From the NCBI RefSeq assembly GCF_030733845.1, contig NZ_CP132311.1:2731501-2795500 (forward strand): a stretch of 64,000 nt of DNA, given 5' to 3'. A model generated the notes under the pieces. The model ran no database searches, had not been told where the DNA came from, and saw nothing but the letters and a program-made list of their open reading frames with translations. A program made the translations under genes and the position numbers. The stretch is from Shinella zoogloeoides (GTDB taxonomy: Bacteria; Pseudomonadota; Alphaproteobacteria; Rhizobiales; Rhizobiaceae). Of the stretch, positions 39,852-50,018 are shown one piece after another. The first letter of the stretch is position 1, and every line of letters begins with the position of its first letter.

Positions 39852-40436
39852 TTACGAAACCTGTTGGAACATGACGAGGCCGCTTTCGGTGAGAATGCCA
39901 TCCAGGGGCACGTCGTGCGGCTCGGCGGGTACTGATGCCACTTCCTGGCAGTCGAACGCAATGCCGATCAGCTTCGGCGCACGACCTTTCGCCTTCAGCC
40001 GGTCGATCGCCCGGTCATAGTGGCCGGCCCCGTAGCCGATGCGATGCCCCGTCCGGTCGAAGGCCGAGAGCGGCACCAGGAGGATGTCAGGATCGAGCAC
40101 CGGGGCCTCGGGCCCCGGTCCCGTCGTGCCGAACCCGGTCTTCACCACCGGCGCGCCGACGACCAGCTCGCGAAAGACGATCGTCTCGCGGTCGAGCACG
40201 ACGGGCAGGCACAGCCGCGCGCCGCGGGTGCGCAGATGCGCCATCAGCGGGCGGATATCCGCCTCCGAGCGGATCGGCCAGAAGCCGGAGATGACGGTGC
40301 CGGGCTCGAAATCGATGCGGTCGCCCGCATGGTCGATCATGGCAAGGCTGCCCTCGATGCGCGCTTCGTGCGTCATCGCATCGCGCAGGGCCAGCCGCTC
40401 GTTGCGGATCGCCGCCTTCTGTTCCTTGGGTGTCAC
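39852..40436 (-). CDS. 5-formyltetrahydrofolate cyclo-ligase
   Basis: 194 residues. It turns 5-formyl-THF into methenyl-THF with ATP. The phosphate-binding segment RIGYGAGHYDRAIDRL (about 140-155) and N-terminal KQKAAIRNERLALRDAM are diagnostic. In E. coli and many proteobacteria this gene (fau/ygfA) lies directly after zapA and the 6S RNA gene; here about 4 kb carrying tal and other genes lies between them. Confidence 0.95.
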   Translation of the reverse strand: MTPKEQKAAIRNERLALRDAMTHEARIEGSLAMIDHAGDRIDFEPGTVISGFWPIRSEADIRPLMAHLRTRGARLCLPVVLDRETIVFRELVVGAPVVKTGFGTTGPGPEAPVLDPDILLVPLSAFDRTGHRIGYGAGHYDRAIDRLKAKGRAPKLIGIAFDCQEVASVPAEPHDVPLDGILTESGLVMFQQVS

Positions 40437-40622
40437 GCTCGTCTCCAGATCGCCTGCCGTGGCTTATCAGCTAGCAGCGGCCGAAAGCAAATTCAGCCCG
40501 ATTTGCGACACGAGGCGACCTGTCCCGCAATGGGACAAAGTGGCGAAATGCGACCGGCCGCCGTTAAGCATTGGAACAGCTTACCCTTTTCGTGCCACGT
40601 GCCAGCCACTAAGCGGGGACGC

Positions 40623-40847
40623 ATGACGCTTCCGGAAAATGATCTTTCCCGCCTTCCCGACCTGACCGAAATCGAAAAACGGTGCCTCGAGCTTGCCGCC
40701 AACGGCAGGACACCCGCCGATATCGTGCTCGAGACCGACCTTGCGATGCCGCGCGTGACGGACGCCATGCGCAGTGCCATCGACAAGCTCGACGCCCGCA
40801 ACATCACGGCCGCCATCACCCGCGCCGTGCGGCTCAAGCTGATCTAG
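40623..40847 (+). CDS. small LuxR-type helix-turn-helix protein
   Basis: 74 residues, only a GerE/LuxR-like DNA-binding domain: LTEIEKRCLELAANGRTPAD then IVLETDLAMPRVTDAMRSAI. The recognition-helix pattern (normally VKTHLRNI) is weakly kept as RVTDAMRSAIDKL. It lacks a sensory domain. It overlaps by 4 bp the convergent SorC-type regulator gene. Possible quorum-like or flagellar regulator; I infer no target. Confidence 0.7.
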   Translation: MTLPENDLSRLPDLTEIEKRCLELAANGRTPADIVLETDLAMPRVTDAMRSAIDKLDARNITAAITRAVRLKLI

Positions 40848-41851
40848 GCCGCAGCGGAGGTTTCGGCGAGCCGCAGCATGGCCTGCGCCGCGCCCTCGTC
40901 GGTGATCAGCGTGTTGCAGCCGATGCGGCGGATCGTGGCGCGGATCGCTGGCGCCCGGTGCGCGCCGCCCGAGACGAGCACGATATGGCGCGCCTTCTTC
41001 ACCGTATCGAGGTCGATCGACATGACCCGGTGGCGGATCGGATGGTCGATCGTGTGTCCCTCCGCATCGAGGAAATTGCACATCGTATCGCACACGCAGC
41101 CGGCGGCGATCAGTTCGTCCAGCTCCTGCCGGGCAATGAAGTCGCGCGAGAGCGAGCTTGCGCGCGGACCGATGTCGCCGCAGCTCACCACAGCGATATC
41201 CATGTTCTCCGCCAGGTCGAACAGCGTCTTCAGGCCGCACTTCTCGATAAGGCTGCGCTTGGTTTCGCGCGAATCGACGAGCAGCGGCGCAAGGAACAGG
41301 TAGCATTCTGCGCCGAGCTGGCTCGCCAGCTGCCAGGTATATTCGATGGGGTTGATGTGGTGCGCCTCGACCACGCCGCCGAGCAGCGAGACGACCTTGA
41401 CACGCTCGCGCCGCGCCGGGCGGAAGCTGGCGAGCGAGGCCGTCAGCGTGCGCCCCCAGCCGACGCCCACCGTGCAGTCGTCGGGAATAGCCTCGGTGAG
41501 GAACTGGCCGAGCGCCAGGCCGACGCTCTTGGCCGTCGCCTCCGCATTGTCCGCAGCCGGCACCACCACGGCTTCGTCGAGCCCGTAGGCCTTTTCCAGC
41601 CGCACGGCGAGCTCGACACAGTCGGCGATGCCCTCGTTGATCCAGATCTGCACCTCCGAACGCTTCAGCGCTTCGTCGAGCATGCGCACGACGGTGGTGC
41701 GGCTGACGCCGATCTTCTCGGCGACGTCCTTCTGGGTGAGCCCCTGATTGTAATAGAGCCAGGCCGCCCGAAGCCGAAGCGCCGCCGATTCCGAATAGGC
41801 CGTGTGTGTATCGCGCCGAAGCCTTGCCACGTCGCCTCCATCTGTCTGCAT
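40844..41851 (-). CDS. SorC-family sugar-responsive transcriptional regulator
   Basis: 335 residues. N-terminal helix-turn-helix (about 30-55, LTQKDVAEKIGVSRTTVVRML) and a C-terminal sugar-phosphate-binding domain of the DeoR/SorC type (GVGWGRTLTASLASF near 117). It is divergent from transaldolase, so a pentose phosphate effector and control of tal are reasonable guesses. An 8-bp palindrome ACATATGT lies in the shared region at about 41893-41900. Confidence 0.85.
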   Translation of the reverse strand: MQTDGGDVARLRRDTHTAYSESAALRLRAAWLYYNQGLTQKDVAEKIGVSRTTVVRMLDEALKRSEVQIWINEGIADCVELAVRLEKAYGLDEAVVVPAADNAEATAKSVGLALGQFLTEAIPDDCTVGVGWGRTLTASLASFRPARRERVKVVSLLGGVVEAHHINPIEYTWQLASQLGAECYLFLAPLLVDSRETKRSLIEKCGLKTLFDLAENMDIAVVSCGDIGPRASSLSRDFIARQELDELIAAGCVCDTMCNFLDAEGHTIDHPIRHRVMSIDLDTVKKARHIVLVSGGAHRAPAIRATIRRIGCNTLITDEGAAQAMLRLAETSAAA

Positions 41852-41922
41852 CAGTCGTTATGGCGACCTTATCATATCGTACGGGGAATGCGACATATGT
41901 TCAGAAGATTAGGCAAAAGTGC

Positions 41923-41951
41923 TTGACTTTTACCCAGGGAACCGCTGATAG
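41923..41951 (+). promoter_or_regulatory. sigma-70-type promoter for tal
   Basis: TTGACT (41923-41928), 17 bases, TGATAG (41946-41951), 162 bp ahead of tal. The 261-bp divergent region also holds a palindrome at 41893 that could be the SorC operator. Confidence 0.5.
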
Positions 41952-42112
41952 TCCGCTCATATCGGCTGGCGGCTTTCCGCCGGCAGATGAGGTGTGCCAG
42001 CGCACGCGGCGGCTGAACCGGAAGCAGGTCGCCGTTGCGCTTTCACGAGGAACATGGAGGAGGGCCTGGCGTTTCCTAAGCCAAGGCCCGGCAACAATTC
42101 GGGATTTCGGAT

Positions 42113-43075
42113 ATGACATCCAAGCTTGAACAACTGCGCGCGATGACGACCGTCGTGGCGGATACCGGCGACATCGAAGCCGTGCGCCGCCTGAAGCCGG
42201 TCGATTGCACGACCAACCCCACCATCGTCCTGAAGGCCCTCGGCACGCCGATGTTCGCCGATGCCGTCGGCGAAGCTATCCGCTGGGGCCAGTCGCAGGG
42301 CGGCAACCGCGAAGGCGTCGTCACCGCCGTGGCGGATCGCCTTGCCATCTCCGTCGGCGCAGCGCTTGCCGAACTGGTGCCCGGCCGCGTCTCGACCGAA
42401 GTCGACGCCGACCTCTCCTTCGACACGGAAGCCTCCGTCGCCAAGGGCCGCGAGATCATCAAGGCCTATGAGGCGCGCGGCATTTCCCGCGAGCGCATCC
42501 TCATCAAGCTCGCCTCCACCTGGGAGGGCATCCGCGCCGCCGAAGTGCTGCAGAAGGACGGCATCGACTGCAACCTGACGCTGCTCTTCAACAAGGCCCA
42601 GGCCATCGCCTGCGCCGATGCCGGCGCCTTCCTCATCTCGCCCTTCGTCGGCCGTATCCTCGACTGGCACGTCAAGGCATCGGGCAAGACCTTCACGGCC
42701 GAGGAAGACCCGGGCGTTCTCTCGGTCCGCGCGATCTACGACTACTACAAGTCCAACGGCATCAGCACGATCGTTATGGGCGCCTCCTTCCGCAACACCG
42801 GCGAGATCGAAGCGCTGGCCGGCTGCGACCGCCTGACGATCAGCCCTGCCCTGCTGGAAGAACTCGAAGCGGCCGAAGGCAAGCTGGAACGCAAGCTTTC
42901 GCCGGAAAAGGCCGCGAAGGTCTCGCCGATCAAGATCGACGAAAAGACCTTCCGCTGGATGCTGAACGAAGACGCGATGGCGACCGAGAAGCTCTCCGAA
43001 GGCATCCGCGCCTTCGCAAAGGACCTCGGCAGCCTGCGCGCCATGGTCGACAAGGAGCTGAAGGCCGCCGCGTAA
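42113..43075 (+). CDS. tal: transaldolase
   Basis: 320 residues, class 1 transaldolase of the pentose phosphate pathway, which moves a dihydroxyacetone unit from sedoheptulose 7-phosphate to glyceraldehyde 3-phosphate. The N-terminus [19 protein letters not shown] and [13 protein letters not shown], the Schiff-base Lys in [13 protein letters not shown] (about K131) and [14 protein letters not shown] are diagnostic. A strong terminator follows. With tkt downstream it supplies sugar phosphates. Confidence 0.97.
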   Translation: MTSKLEQLRAMTTVVADTGDIEAVRRLKPVDCTTNPTIVLKALGTPMFADAVGEAIRWGQSQGGNREGVVTAVADRLAISVGAALAELVPGRVSTEVDADLSFDTEASVAKGREIIKAYEARGISRERILIKLASTWEGIRAAEVLQKDGIDCNLTLLFNKAQAIACADAGAFLISPFVGRILDWHVKASGKTFTAEEDPGVLSVRAIYDYYKSNGISTIVMGASFRNTGEIEALAGCDRLTISPALLEELEAAEGKLERKLSPEKAAKVSPIKIDEKTFRWMLNEDAMATEKLSEGIRAFAKDLGSLRAMVDKELKAAA

Positions 43076-43101
43076 GGCACCCTGCACCACGAAATGACGA
43101 A

Positions 43102-43126
43102 GGCCGCCCGGTGGGCGGCCTTTTTC
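43102..43126 (+). terminator. tal terminator
   Basis: GGCCGCC pairs with GGCGGCC around a four-base loop, followed by TTTTT, 27 bp after the tal stop. Confidence 0.88.
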
Positions 43127-43197
43127 GTTTGCCAAGCGATGGCACCACGGCCGCCGCCGGAGACTTGTGCTTCCCGGTATCCGATTCACGCCTGGCG

Positions 43198-43212
43198 TTA
43201 ACTAATAATTAA
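43198..43212 (+). promoter_or_regulatory. exact CtrA box upstream of the glycosyltransferase
   Basis: TTAA, seven bases (CTAATAA), TTAA, 123 bp ahead of the glycosyltransferase start codon. The surrounding stretch is AT-rich, unlike the coding DNA beside it. Confidence 0.6.
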
Positions 43213-43334
43213 GCATTTGTTTTACTCCCGAAATCCGATGTGGGAGTACTCGTCCCGGCACATTCGGCCATTCTTGGATGAGGCATCCTCCTTTCAAATA
43301 GAGAGAGGCGAGCCGGGAAGTTAAAGGCAAATCA

Positions 43335-44351
43335 ATGCGCACGGACAACAACGACAGGCCCTTGGTGTCCTGCATCCTCCCGGTCTACAACGGCGAACGC
43401 TGGCTGCAAGCGGCCATCGAATCCGTGCTTGGCCAGACCTACCCTCATCTCGAATTGATCGTGATCAACGATGGAAGCACCGACAGGAGCGGCTCGATTG
43501 CGGCCGATCTCGCCGCCCGGGATTCGCGCGTCGTCGTTATCGATCAGGACAATACCGGCATAGTGGGCGCCTTGAACGCCGGGCTTCGTGTCGCACGCGG
43601 CTCCTACATCGCCCGAATGGACGCGGACGACATCTGCCTGCCAGAGCGCTTTGCGCGCCAAGTGGAGGCGCTGGAAGCCCATCCGGAACTGGCGATCATC
43701 GGTACGCGGTCGATTACCGTCGGCGCGGAGGGGGAAATCGATTCACAGGTCGAGGCCGGGCAGCACGAGAGCATCCCTCTGTTCGTGAAAAGCAGCAACG
43801 TTCACAATTTTCCGCCGTCCCTGCTACAGGTCCTGCACCCGACGATCATGGTGAGGGCCGACCTCATGAAAACCATTGGCGGATACGGCGGGAGATATCC
43901 GCATGTGGAGGATTACGACCTCTACATGCGCCTGTCGGCTTACGGGCCTATCGCCGAGCTGCAGAGGGAGCTGCTGCTTTACCGCGTCCACGGCGACAAC
44001 GTGTCGATACGCCGCCTGCGCGAGCAGGAAGAGAATGCCGCCCGCTGCGACATCGAAAACGTGAACGCCTTCCGCAGAAAAGCCGGAAAACCGGCACTGA
44101 GAATATCGGACAAGACAGTCCTCGGCTGGGTGGAATTCCGCTGTTTCCGCCGTGAATTCCCTCTGGGAATATCGAAGGTCGGAACCCTCAACTCCGCGCT
44201 TTCCTACACGATCCAGGGCGCCTTCCGAACCAGCCTGAACATCACCGCCCTCATTCTCATGAGATGCGGCCTGTATTACATGAAGAGTTTTCGGATCGCG
44301 GCGACCCACCTTCGAAAGTTTCGCATTCAGCCGAAACCTTTGAAGTCATAA
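43335..44351 (+). CDS. family 2 glycosyltransferase
   Basis: 338 residues. GT-A fold: VSCILPVYNGERWLQAAIES (about 11-30), VINDGSTDRS, and the metal-binding DXD as RMDADDICLPERF (about 93-105). C-terminal region amphipathic without clear membrane helices. It would transfer a sugar from a nucleotide donor to a polysaccharide or other acceptor. It stands alone: no other polysaccharide genes nearby. Its plus-strand end converges on the 6S RNA gene. The CtrA box upstream suggests cell-cycle control. Confidence 0.88.
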   Translation: MRTDNNDRPLVSCILPVYNGERWLQAAIESVLGQTYPHLELIVINDGSTDRSGSIAADLAARDSRVVVIDQDNTGIVGALNAGLRVARGSYIARMDADDICLPERFARQVEALEAHPELAIIGTRSITVGAEGEIDSQVEAGQHESIPLFVKSSNVHNFPPSLLQVLHPTIMVRADLMKTIGGYGGRYPHVEDYDLYMRLSAYGPIAELQRELLLYRVHGDNVSIRRLREQEENAARCDIENVNAFRRKAGKPALRISDKTVLGWVEFRCFRREFPLGISKVGTLNSALSYTIQGAFRTSLNITALILMRCGLYYMKSFRIAATHLRKFRIQPKPLKS

Positions 44352-44361
44352 GAAAAAGTAC

Positions 44362-44516
44362 GATCCACGGCGACCGATGGAGGTTTACGATCCTGGGTGC
44401 CTACAAACGTAGGTGGGCACCGTGTGACCAAGCCCACGGGCCGGGTCAGGGACAGCTCCCTTTGGATCGAGTATGGCCCCAGGGATTGTGGTTCCTGTCG
44501 GGAAGCGCAGACCGCA
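44362..44516 (-). ncRNA. ssrS: 6S RNA
   Basis: The stretch downstream of zapA on the minus strand holds sequences I recognise from rhizobial 6S RNA (GGAACCACAATCCCTGGGG, GGGCTTGGTCACACGGTGCC and CCCACCTACGTTTGTAGG), and zapA-ssrS is the conserved proteobacterial order. A -10 like CTATAT at 44523-44528 sets the start near 44516; the 3' end is estimated from the usual length of about 155 bases. 6S RNA mimics an open promoter and sequesters sigma-70 polymerase. The ends are approximate. Confidence 0.75.
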
Positions 44517-44551
44517 TTCGACATATAGGACGAAAGCGGCGTCTTCGCCAG

Positions 44552-44597
44552 TGGCAACCGGCAAAAGTGCGAAGCGGTTTTGCGTTCGGAAATGCGC
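44552..44597. repeat. degenerate rhizobial intergenic palindromic element
   Basis: The minus-strand sequence GCGCATTTCCGAACGCAAAA then CCGCTTCGCACTTTTGC resembles the abundant dispersed palindromic repeat found between genes across Rhizobiaceae (RIME-like). It separates zapA from the 6S promoter. This is identified from memory of the family; copy number in this genome is unknown. Confidence 0.45.
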
Positions 44598-44608
44598 AGA
44601 CGCTAAGG

Positions 44609-44980
44609 TCAGTTGACCGGGGGCTTGCCGGACAGTTTCGCCGCCATCCCCTGGATCTGGCTGGTCAGCTCGCCGAGCGCCTGCGCGATCGCGTCCTCGC
44701 TCTTGGAAACCTCGTCCATCACGCCTTCCCGGCCCTTGCGCAGGTCCTCGGTTTCCGTCTCCAGCTTGGCGAGGCGGCGGGTGACGTCGTTCAGCTCGTC
44801 CATCACCATGATGCCGGCCATGACGGTCAGGCGCAGGTCGCCGATCTCGCCGAACTGCGTCTTCAGGTGTCCGACATACCGATCGAAGCCGGCGGCAAGC
44901 TCTTCGAGATGCGCCTCCTGGCCCTCCTCGCAGGCCATGCGATAGGCCTTGCCATCGATCTGTACGGTTACCTGTGCCAT
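44609..44980 (-). CDS. zapA: cell division protein ZapA
   Basis: 123 residues. The N-terminal VTVQIDGKAYRMACEEGQEAHLEELAAGFD (first half about residues 4-20) and a C-terminal coiled coil (about 62-110) are typical. ZapA binds FtsZ and bundles filaments at mid-cell. A DUF4164 gene is 34 bp upstream on the same strand and 6S RNA follows downstream. Confidence 0.93.
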   Translation of the reverse strand: MAQVTVQIDGKAYRMACEEGQEAHLEELAAGFDRYVGHLKTQFGEIGDLRLTVMAGIMVMDELNDVTRRLAKLETETEDLRKGREGVMDEVSKSEDAIAQALGELTSQIQGMAAKLSGKPPVN

Positions 44981-45014
44981 GCGGGATTATCCTGATTGCG
45001 GGGAAATGCGGCGC

Positions 45015-45287
45015 TCAACGGTCGAGCACGGCCCGGATCGTCTCCATCGCCGTGACGAGCCGGCGGGAGACCTCGCGATTGACCTCCTCCAGCCGGTTCG
45101 CACGGAATTCGGACTGGTCGAGCTCCTGGGCAAGCCGCGAGCGGTCGGTGTTGACACGCCGCACCTCGCCTTCCACCTCGCCGTGGTCGCGCTCACGGTC
45201 GAAGCGCATGTCGAGCGCATTGTCGAGGCTGACGATAGCCTTGCGAAGCTCCTCGATCGCTGCCCTGACTGTTTCCCCGTTGGTCAT
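45015..45287 (-). CDS. DUF4164 coiled-coil protein
   Basis: 90 residues, nearly all helical (EELRKAIVSLDNALDMRFD, ELDQSEFRANRLEEVNREV), the size of DUF4164 (PF13747). It is found ahead of zapA in rhizobia and so may be a division-linked coiled coil, perhaps ZapB-like; that is inferred from position only. Confidence 0.8.
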   Translation of the reverse strand: MTNGETVRAAIEELRKAIVSLDNALDMRFDRERDHGEVEGEVRRVNTDRSRLAQELDQSEFRANRLEEVNREVSRRLVTAMETIRAVLDR

Positions 45288-45521
45288 AAAGCCTTCACCG
45301 GCACTCTCAAAAAACGCGAATCGCCGCCGCCAGCGCCGGTTCTCTCACCTTGACAGTATTCAACTGCGGGCCCGAGCGTCAACAGCGCGGCGCGGGGGCC
45401 GGAAAAGCCGCTGTGGATCAGCGCCCCCGATCGCCGGAAAAGCGACCGCACAACTCCATTCGAAAATGCTGAAAAAGGTCGTGGAACCGGCGTTCAAGTG
45501 CCGCAGGAACGGCCGAATTCG

Positions 45522-45549
45522 TTGACTCCGACGGCGCACCTGCTATGTG
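45522..45549 (+). promoter_or_regulatory. probable tkt promoter
   Basis: TTGACT (45522-45527), 16 bases, TATGTG (45544-45549), 67 bp ahead of the tkt start codon. The rest of the 328-bp region 45288-45615 shows no gene and no clear structure. Confidence 0.45.
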
Positions 45550-45615
45550 TCTCCCGCTTCCAACCGACGCTCGGAACGACGTCGGCCCTGACACCCCGAA
45601 GAATACGGAACAGCC

Positions 45616-47598
45616 ATGATCTCTCGCGAAAAACACGACCGGATGGCGAACGCAATTCGCTTCCTTTCCATGGATGCCGTGGAAAAGGCGAATTCGGGTC
45701 ACCCCGGCCTTCCCATGGGCGCAGCAGATATCGCAACGGTTCTTTTCACCCGCTTCCTGTCCTTCGATCCGAAGACCCCGTCCTGGCCGAACCGCGACCG
45801 TTTCGTCCTGTCGGCCGGCCACGGCTCGATGCTTCTCTATTCGCTGCTCTATCTGACGGGCTACGAAGACATCACGATCGACGAGATCAAGAATTTCCGC
45901 CAGCTCGGCGCCCGCACGGCCGGCCACCCGGAATACGGCCACGCCGCCGGCATCGAGACGACGACCGGTCCGCTCGGCCAGGGCATTGCCAATGCCGTCG
46001 GCATGGCGCTTGCCGAGCGCAAGCTGCGCGACGAGTTCGGCGCCGACCTCATCGAACACTACACCTATGTCATCGCCGGTGACGGCTGCCTCATGGAAGG
46101 CATCAGCCAGGAGGCGATCTCGCTCGCCGGCCACCTGAAGCTCAACAAGCTGATCGTCTTCTGGGACGACAACAACATCTCGATCGACGGCCCAATCTCG
46201 ATTGCCGACTCGACCGACCAGCACGCCCGCTTCCGCGCCAGCCAGTGGCACACGATTGCTGTGGATGGCCATGATCCGGACGCTATCGCCGCCGCCATCG
46301 AAGAGGCGCAGAAGTCCGACAAGCCGACCATGATCGCCTGCAAGACGACGATCGGCTTCGGCGCGCCCAACAAGGCCGGCACGCACAAGGTCCATGGCTC
46401 GCCGCTCGGCGCCGAGGAAATCGCCGCCACCCGCAAGGCGCTGAACTGGGAATCGGAAGCCTTCGTCGTTCCCTCCGACGTGCTGGACGCCTGGCGCCTC
46501 GCGGGCCTGCGCTCCGCCAAGACCCACAAGGAATGGGAAGCCCGCCTCGACAGGACGGATGCCGAGAAGAAGGCGCAGTTCGTCCGCCGCTTTGCCGGCG
46601 ACCTCGAAAGCGGCCTCGATTCGGCGATCTCCGCCTACAAGAAGAAGCTTGCCGAGACCAAGCCGAACCCGGCGACCCGCAAGGCCTCCGAAGACGCGCT
46701 GGAAGTCATCAACGGCGTTCTCCTGGAAACGATCGGCGGCTCGGCCGACCTCACCGGCTCCAACAACACCAAGACCAGCCAGACCAAGTCGATCACCCCG
46801 ACCGACTTCTCCGGCCGCTACATCCACTACGGCGTGCGCGAGCACGGCATGGCGGCGGCGATGAACGGCATGGCGCTGCACGGCGGCCTCATCCCGTATT
46901 CGGGCGGCTTCCTGATCTTCTCGGATTATTGCCGTCCGTCGATCCGCCTCGCCGCGCTGATGGGCATCCGCGTCATCCACGTTCTGACGCACGATTCCAT
47001 CGGCCTTGGCGAAGACGGCCCGACGCACCAGCCGGTCGAGCACATGGCGGCGTTGCGCGCCATCCCCAACCTGCTCGTCTTCCGCCCGGCCGATGCCACG
47101 GAAACGGCCGAATGCTGGCAGCTGGCGCTGGAAAGCCATAACCGCCCGTCGGCCATCGCGCTGACGCGCCAAAACCTGATGCCGGTGCGCCTGGAATATG
47201 AGGAAGAGAACCTCTGCGCCCGCGGTGCCTACGATCTCGTTTCGGCGAGCGACGCGCAGGTCACGCTCTTCGCCTCCGGCTCGGAAATCGAGATCGCGGT
47301 GAAGGCTCAGCAGGCGCTGTCCGCCAAGGGCATCTCGACCCGCGTCGTTTCCGTGCCCTGCTTCGAGCTCTTCGCCGAGCAGCCGGAAGCCTACCAGCAG
47401 GCGGTCATCGGCAATTCGCCGGTCAAGATCGCCATCGAGGCCGGCATCCGCCAGGGCTGGGATCACTTCATCGGTTCGGACGGCATCTTCGTCGGCATGT
47501 CCTCCTTCGGCGCCTCCGGCCCGTACAAGGAGCTGTACAAGCACTTCGGCATCACGCCGGAGGCCGTCGTCGCCGCCGCGGAAGCCAAGCTTGCCTGA
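45616..47598 (+). CDS. tkt: transketolase
   Basis: 660 residues. It moves two-carbon units in the pentose phosphate and Calvin pathways using thiamine diphosphate. Visible are [18 protein letters not shown] (N-terminal), the ThDP motif [20 protein letters not shown] to [10 protein letters not shown] (about 156-190), and [15 protein letters not shown] with catalytic Glu. The length is typical. First gene of tkt-gap-pgk on one strand. Confidence 0.97.
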   Translation: MISREKHDRMANAIRFLSMDAVEKANSGHPGLPMGAADIATVLFTRFLSFDPKTPSWPNRDRFVLSAGHGSMLLYSLLYLTGYEDITIDEIKNFRQLGARTAGHPEYGHAAGIETTTGPLGQGIANAVGMALAERKLRDEFGADLIEHYTYVIAGDGCLMEGISQEAISLAGHLKLNKLIVFWDDNNISIDGPISIADSTDQHARFRASQWHTIAVDGHDPDAIAAAIEEAQKSDKPTMIACKTTIGFGAPNKAGTHKVHGSPLGAEEIAATRKALNWESEAFVVPSDVLDAWRLAGLRSAKTHKEWEARLDRTDAEKKAQFVRRFAGDLESGLDSAISAYKKKLAETKPNPATRKASEDALEVINGVLLETIGGSADLTGSNNTKTSQTKSITPTDFSGRYIHYGVREHGMAAAMNGMALHGGLIPYSGGFLIFSDYCRPSIRLAALMGIRVIHVLTHDSIGLGEDGPTHQPVEHMAALRAIPNLLVFRPADATETAECWQLALESHNRPSAIALTRQNLMPVRLEYEEENLCARGAYDLVSASDAQVTLFASGSEIEIAVKAQQALSAKGISTRVVSVPCFELFAEQPEAYQQAVIGNSPVKIAIEAGIRQGWDHFIGSDGIFVGMSSFGASGPYKELYKHFGITPEAVVAAAEAKLA

Positions 47599-47664
47599 TT
47601 GCCCAGGGCGCGGCTTCCCGGCCGCGCCCACATCGCAAAGTTCATCCATAGGGAGAGACCCGAA

Positions 47665-48666
47665 ATGACTGTGAAAGTTGCCATCAACGGTTTTGGCCGC
47701 ATCGGCCGCAACGTGCTGCGTGCGATCGTCGAGTCCGGCCGCACCGACATCGAAGTCGTCGCCGTCAACGACCTCGGCCCGGTCGAGACCAATGCGCATC
47801 TCGTTCGCTACGACTCCGTGCACGGCAAGTTCCCCGGCACCGTCACCGTTTCCGGCGACACGATCGATGTCGGCCGCGGCCCGATCCGCGTCACCGCCAT
47901 CCGCGACCCGAAGGAACTGCCCTGGGGCGACGTCGACATCGCGCTGGAATGCACCGGCTTCTTCACCACCAAGGAAAAGGCTTCCGCGCATCTTGCCAAC
48001 GGCTCCAAGCGCGTCATCGTCTCGGCCCCGTGCGACAATGCCGACAAGACCATCGTCTTCGGCGTCAACCACAACACGCTGACCAAGGACGACCTCGTCA
48101 TCTCCAACGCCTCGTGCACGACGAACTGCCTTGCACCGGTCGCCTACGTCCTCGACAAGGCCTTCGGCATCGAGAAGGGCTACATGACGACGGTCCACTC
48201 CTATACGGGTGACCAGCCGACGCTCGACACCATGCACAAGGACCTCTACCGCGCGCGCGCGGCGGCCCTGTCCATGATCCCGACCTCCACCGGCGCCGCC
48301 AAGGCCGTCGGCCTCGTGCTGCCACAGCTCAAGGGCAAGCTCGACGGCTCGGCGATCCGCGTGCCGACCCCGAACGTCTCGGTCGTCGACCTGAAGTTCG
48401 TGCCGAAGCGCAACGTCACCGCCGAGGAAGTCAACGCCGCCATCAAGGAAGCCGCCGAAGGCGAGCTGAAGGGCATCCTCGACTACGTCACCGGCCCGCT
48501 CGTCTCGATCGACTTCAACCACGACAGCCATTCGTCGAACTTCGCCGCCGACCAGACCAAGGTCCTCGACGGTAACCTCGTGCGGATCCTCTCCTGGTAC
48601 GACAACGAGTGGGGCTTCTCGAACCGCATGTCCGACACGGCGGTTGCGATGGGCAAGCTGATCTAA
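47665..48666 (+). CDS. gap: glyceraldehyde-3-phosphate dehydrogenase, type I
   Basis: 333 residues. NAD-binding [14 protein letters not shown] (about 7-20), catalytic Cys in [19 protein letters not shown] (about 150) and [12 protein letters not shown] near the C-terminus. Start 47665 gives [12 protein letters not shown]. It is 66 bp after tkt and ends with a strong terminator before pgk, so expression of pgk can differ from gap. Confidence 0.97.
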   Translation: MTVKVAINGFGRIGRNVLRAIVESGRTDIEVVAVNDLGPVETNAHLVRYDSVHGKFPGTVTVSGDTIDVGRGPIRVTAIRDPKELPWGDVDIALECTGFFTTKEKASAHLANGSKRVIVSAPCDNADKTIVFGVNHNTLTKDDLVISNASCTTNCLAPVAYVLDKAFGIEKGYMTTVHSYTGDQPTLDTMHKDLYRARAAALSMIPTSTGAAKAVGLVLPQLKGKLDGSAIRVPTPNVSVVDLKFVPKRNVTAEEVNAAIKEAAEGELKGILDYVTGPLVSIDFNHDSHSSNFAADQTKVLDGNLVRILSWYDNEWGFSNRMSDTAVAMGKLI

Positions 48667-48680
48667 TCGGAAACACGAAG

Positions 48681-48710
48681 CACCCGGACAGCGATGTCCG
48701 GGTGTTTTTT
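48681..48710 (+). terminator. terminator between gap and pgk
   Basis: CACCCGGAC pairs with GTCCGGGTG around six bases and is followed by six T. It may be partial attenuation, since pgk starts 32 bp further on with no clear promoter of its own. Confidence 0.85.
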
Positions 48711-48742
48711 CTTGACCAGACGTCACATTCAGGAGCCGTGCC

Positions 48743-49942
48743 ATGACCTTCAAGACCCTCGACAACCTCACCGACATCGCCGGCAAGCGCGTGCTCGTCC
48801 GCGTCGATCTCAACGTGCCGGTCAAGGACGGCAAGGTCACCGATGCGACCCGCATCGAGCGCGTCGCCCCGACCATCCGCGAACTGTCGGAAAAGGGTGC
48901 GAAGGTCATCCTGCTCGCCCATTTCGGCCGCCCGAAGGGCGAGGCCGTCGCCGACATGTCGCTGCAGCAGATCCTGCCCGCCGTGAATGATGTGCTGGGC
49001 GCCAAGGTCCATTTCGCCGCCGACTGCATCGGCGAGCCGGCCGCTGCCGCCATCGCCGCCATGGCGAACGGCGACATCCTGCTTCTCGAGAACACCCGCT
49101 TCCACAAGGGCGAGGAGAAGAACAATCCGGACTTCACCGCGGCGCTGGCCGCAAACGGCGACATCTATATCAACGACGCTTTCTCGGCGGCGCACCGCGC
49201 CCACTCCTCGACGGAGGGCCTCGCCCATCTCCTACCCGCCTATGCCGGCCGCACCATGCAGGCCGAACTGGAAGCGCTGGAGAAGGGCCTCGGCAATCCG
49301 GCCCGCCCGGTCGTCGCCATTGTCGGCGGCGCCAAGGTCTCGACCAAGATCGATCTCCTCATGAACCTCGTGAAGAAGGTCGACGCGCTGGTCATCGGCG
49401 GCGGCATGGCGAACACGTTCCTTGCCGCCCGCGGCACCAATGTCGGCAAGTCGCTCTGCGAGCACGACCTTGCCGACACCGCCAAGCAGATCATGATCGA
49501 GGCCGCGACCGCGACCTGCGCCATAGTGCTGCCGGAGGACGGCGTCGTCGCCCGCGAGTTCAAGGCCAATGCCGAGAACGAGGTGGTCGACGTCAACGCC
49601 ATTCCGGCCGACGCCATGATGCTCGACGTCGGCCCGAAAACCGTCGAGGCCGTCAACGCCTGGATCTCCCGCGCTTCGACCCTCGTCTGGAACGGCCCGC
49701 TCGGCGCCTTCGAGATCGCGCCCTTCGACGCTGCGACGGTCTCCGCCGCAAAGCATGCGGCAGGCCGCACAAAGGAAGGCAAGCTCGTCTCCGTCGCCGG
49801 TGGCGGCGACACGGTGGCCGCGCTCAACCATGCCGGCGTGGCGGACGATTTCATCTATGTCTCGACCGCCGGTGGCGCCTTCCTCGAATGGATGGAAGGC
49901 AAGCCGCTGCCGGGCGTCGATATCCTCAACCAGCAGAAATAA
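48743..49942 (+). CDS. pgk: phosphoglycerate kinase
   Basis: 399 residues. It makes ATP from 1,3-bisphosphoglycerate. [14 protein letters not shown] (about 18-31), [14 protein letters not shown] (about 114), the hinge region GAKVSTKI and the C-terminal [11 protein letters not shown] loop are complete. Rhizobia usually have a class I aldolase gene (fbaB) just downstream; here there is only the short leader RNA and a small membrane protein gene. Confidence 0.97.
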   Translation: MTFKTLDNLTDIAGKRVLVRVDLNVPVKDGKVTDATRIERVAPTIRELSEKGAKVILLAHFGRPKGEAVADMSLQQILPAVNDVLGAKVHFAADCIGEPAAAAIAAMANGDILLLENTRFHKGEEKNNPDFTAALAANGDIYINDAFSAAHRAHSSTEGLAHLLPAYAGRTMQAELEALEKGLGNPARPVVAIVGGAKVSTKIDLLMNLVKKVDALVIGGGMANTFLAARGTNVGKSLCEHDLADTAKQIMIEAATATCAIVLPEDGVVAREFKANAENEVVDVNAIPADAMMLDVGPKTVEAVNAWISRASTLVWNGPLGAFEIAPFDAATVSAAKHAAGRTKEGKLVSVAGGGDTVAALNHAGVADDFIYVSTAGGAFLEWMEGKPLPGVDILNQQK

Positions 49943-50018
49943 GGCCGGGCCTCTTGCGCTCGGCCGTGGATCGCCTACATTCTCTGTAACGTCAACGAAC
50001 AGAAAGGAAGGTGATCCA

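Noticed and set aside
45418..49164. A 1248-codon open frame antisense to tkt-gap-pgk
   Set aside because: It is a mirror of three certain genes in GC-rich DNA with biased third positions; its translation is Arg/Asp/Gly/Val-rich low-complexity and has no domain.
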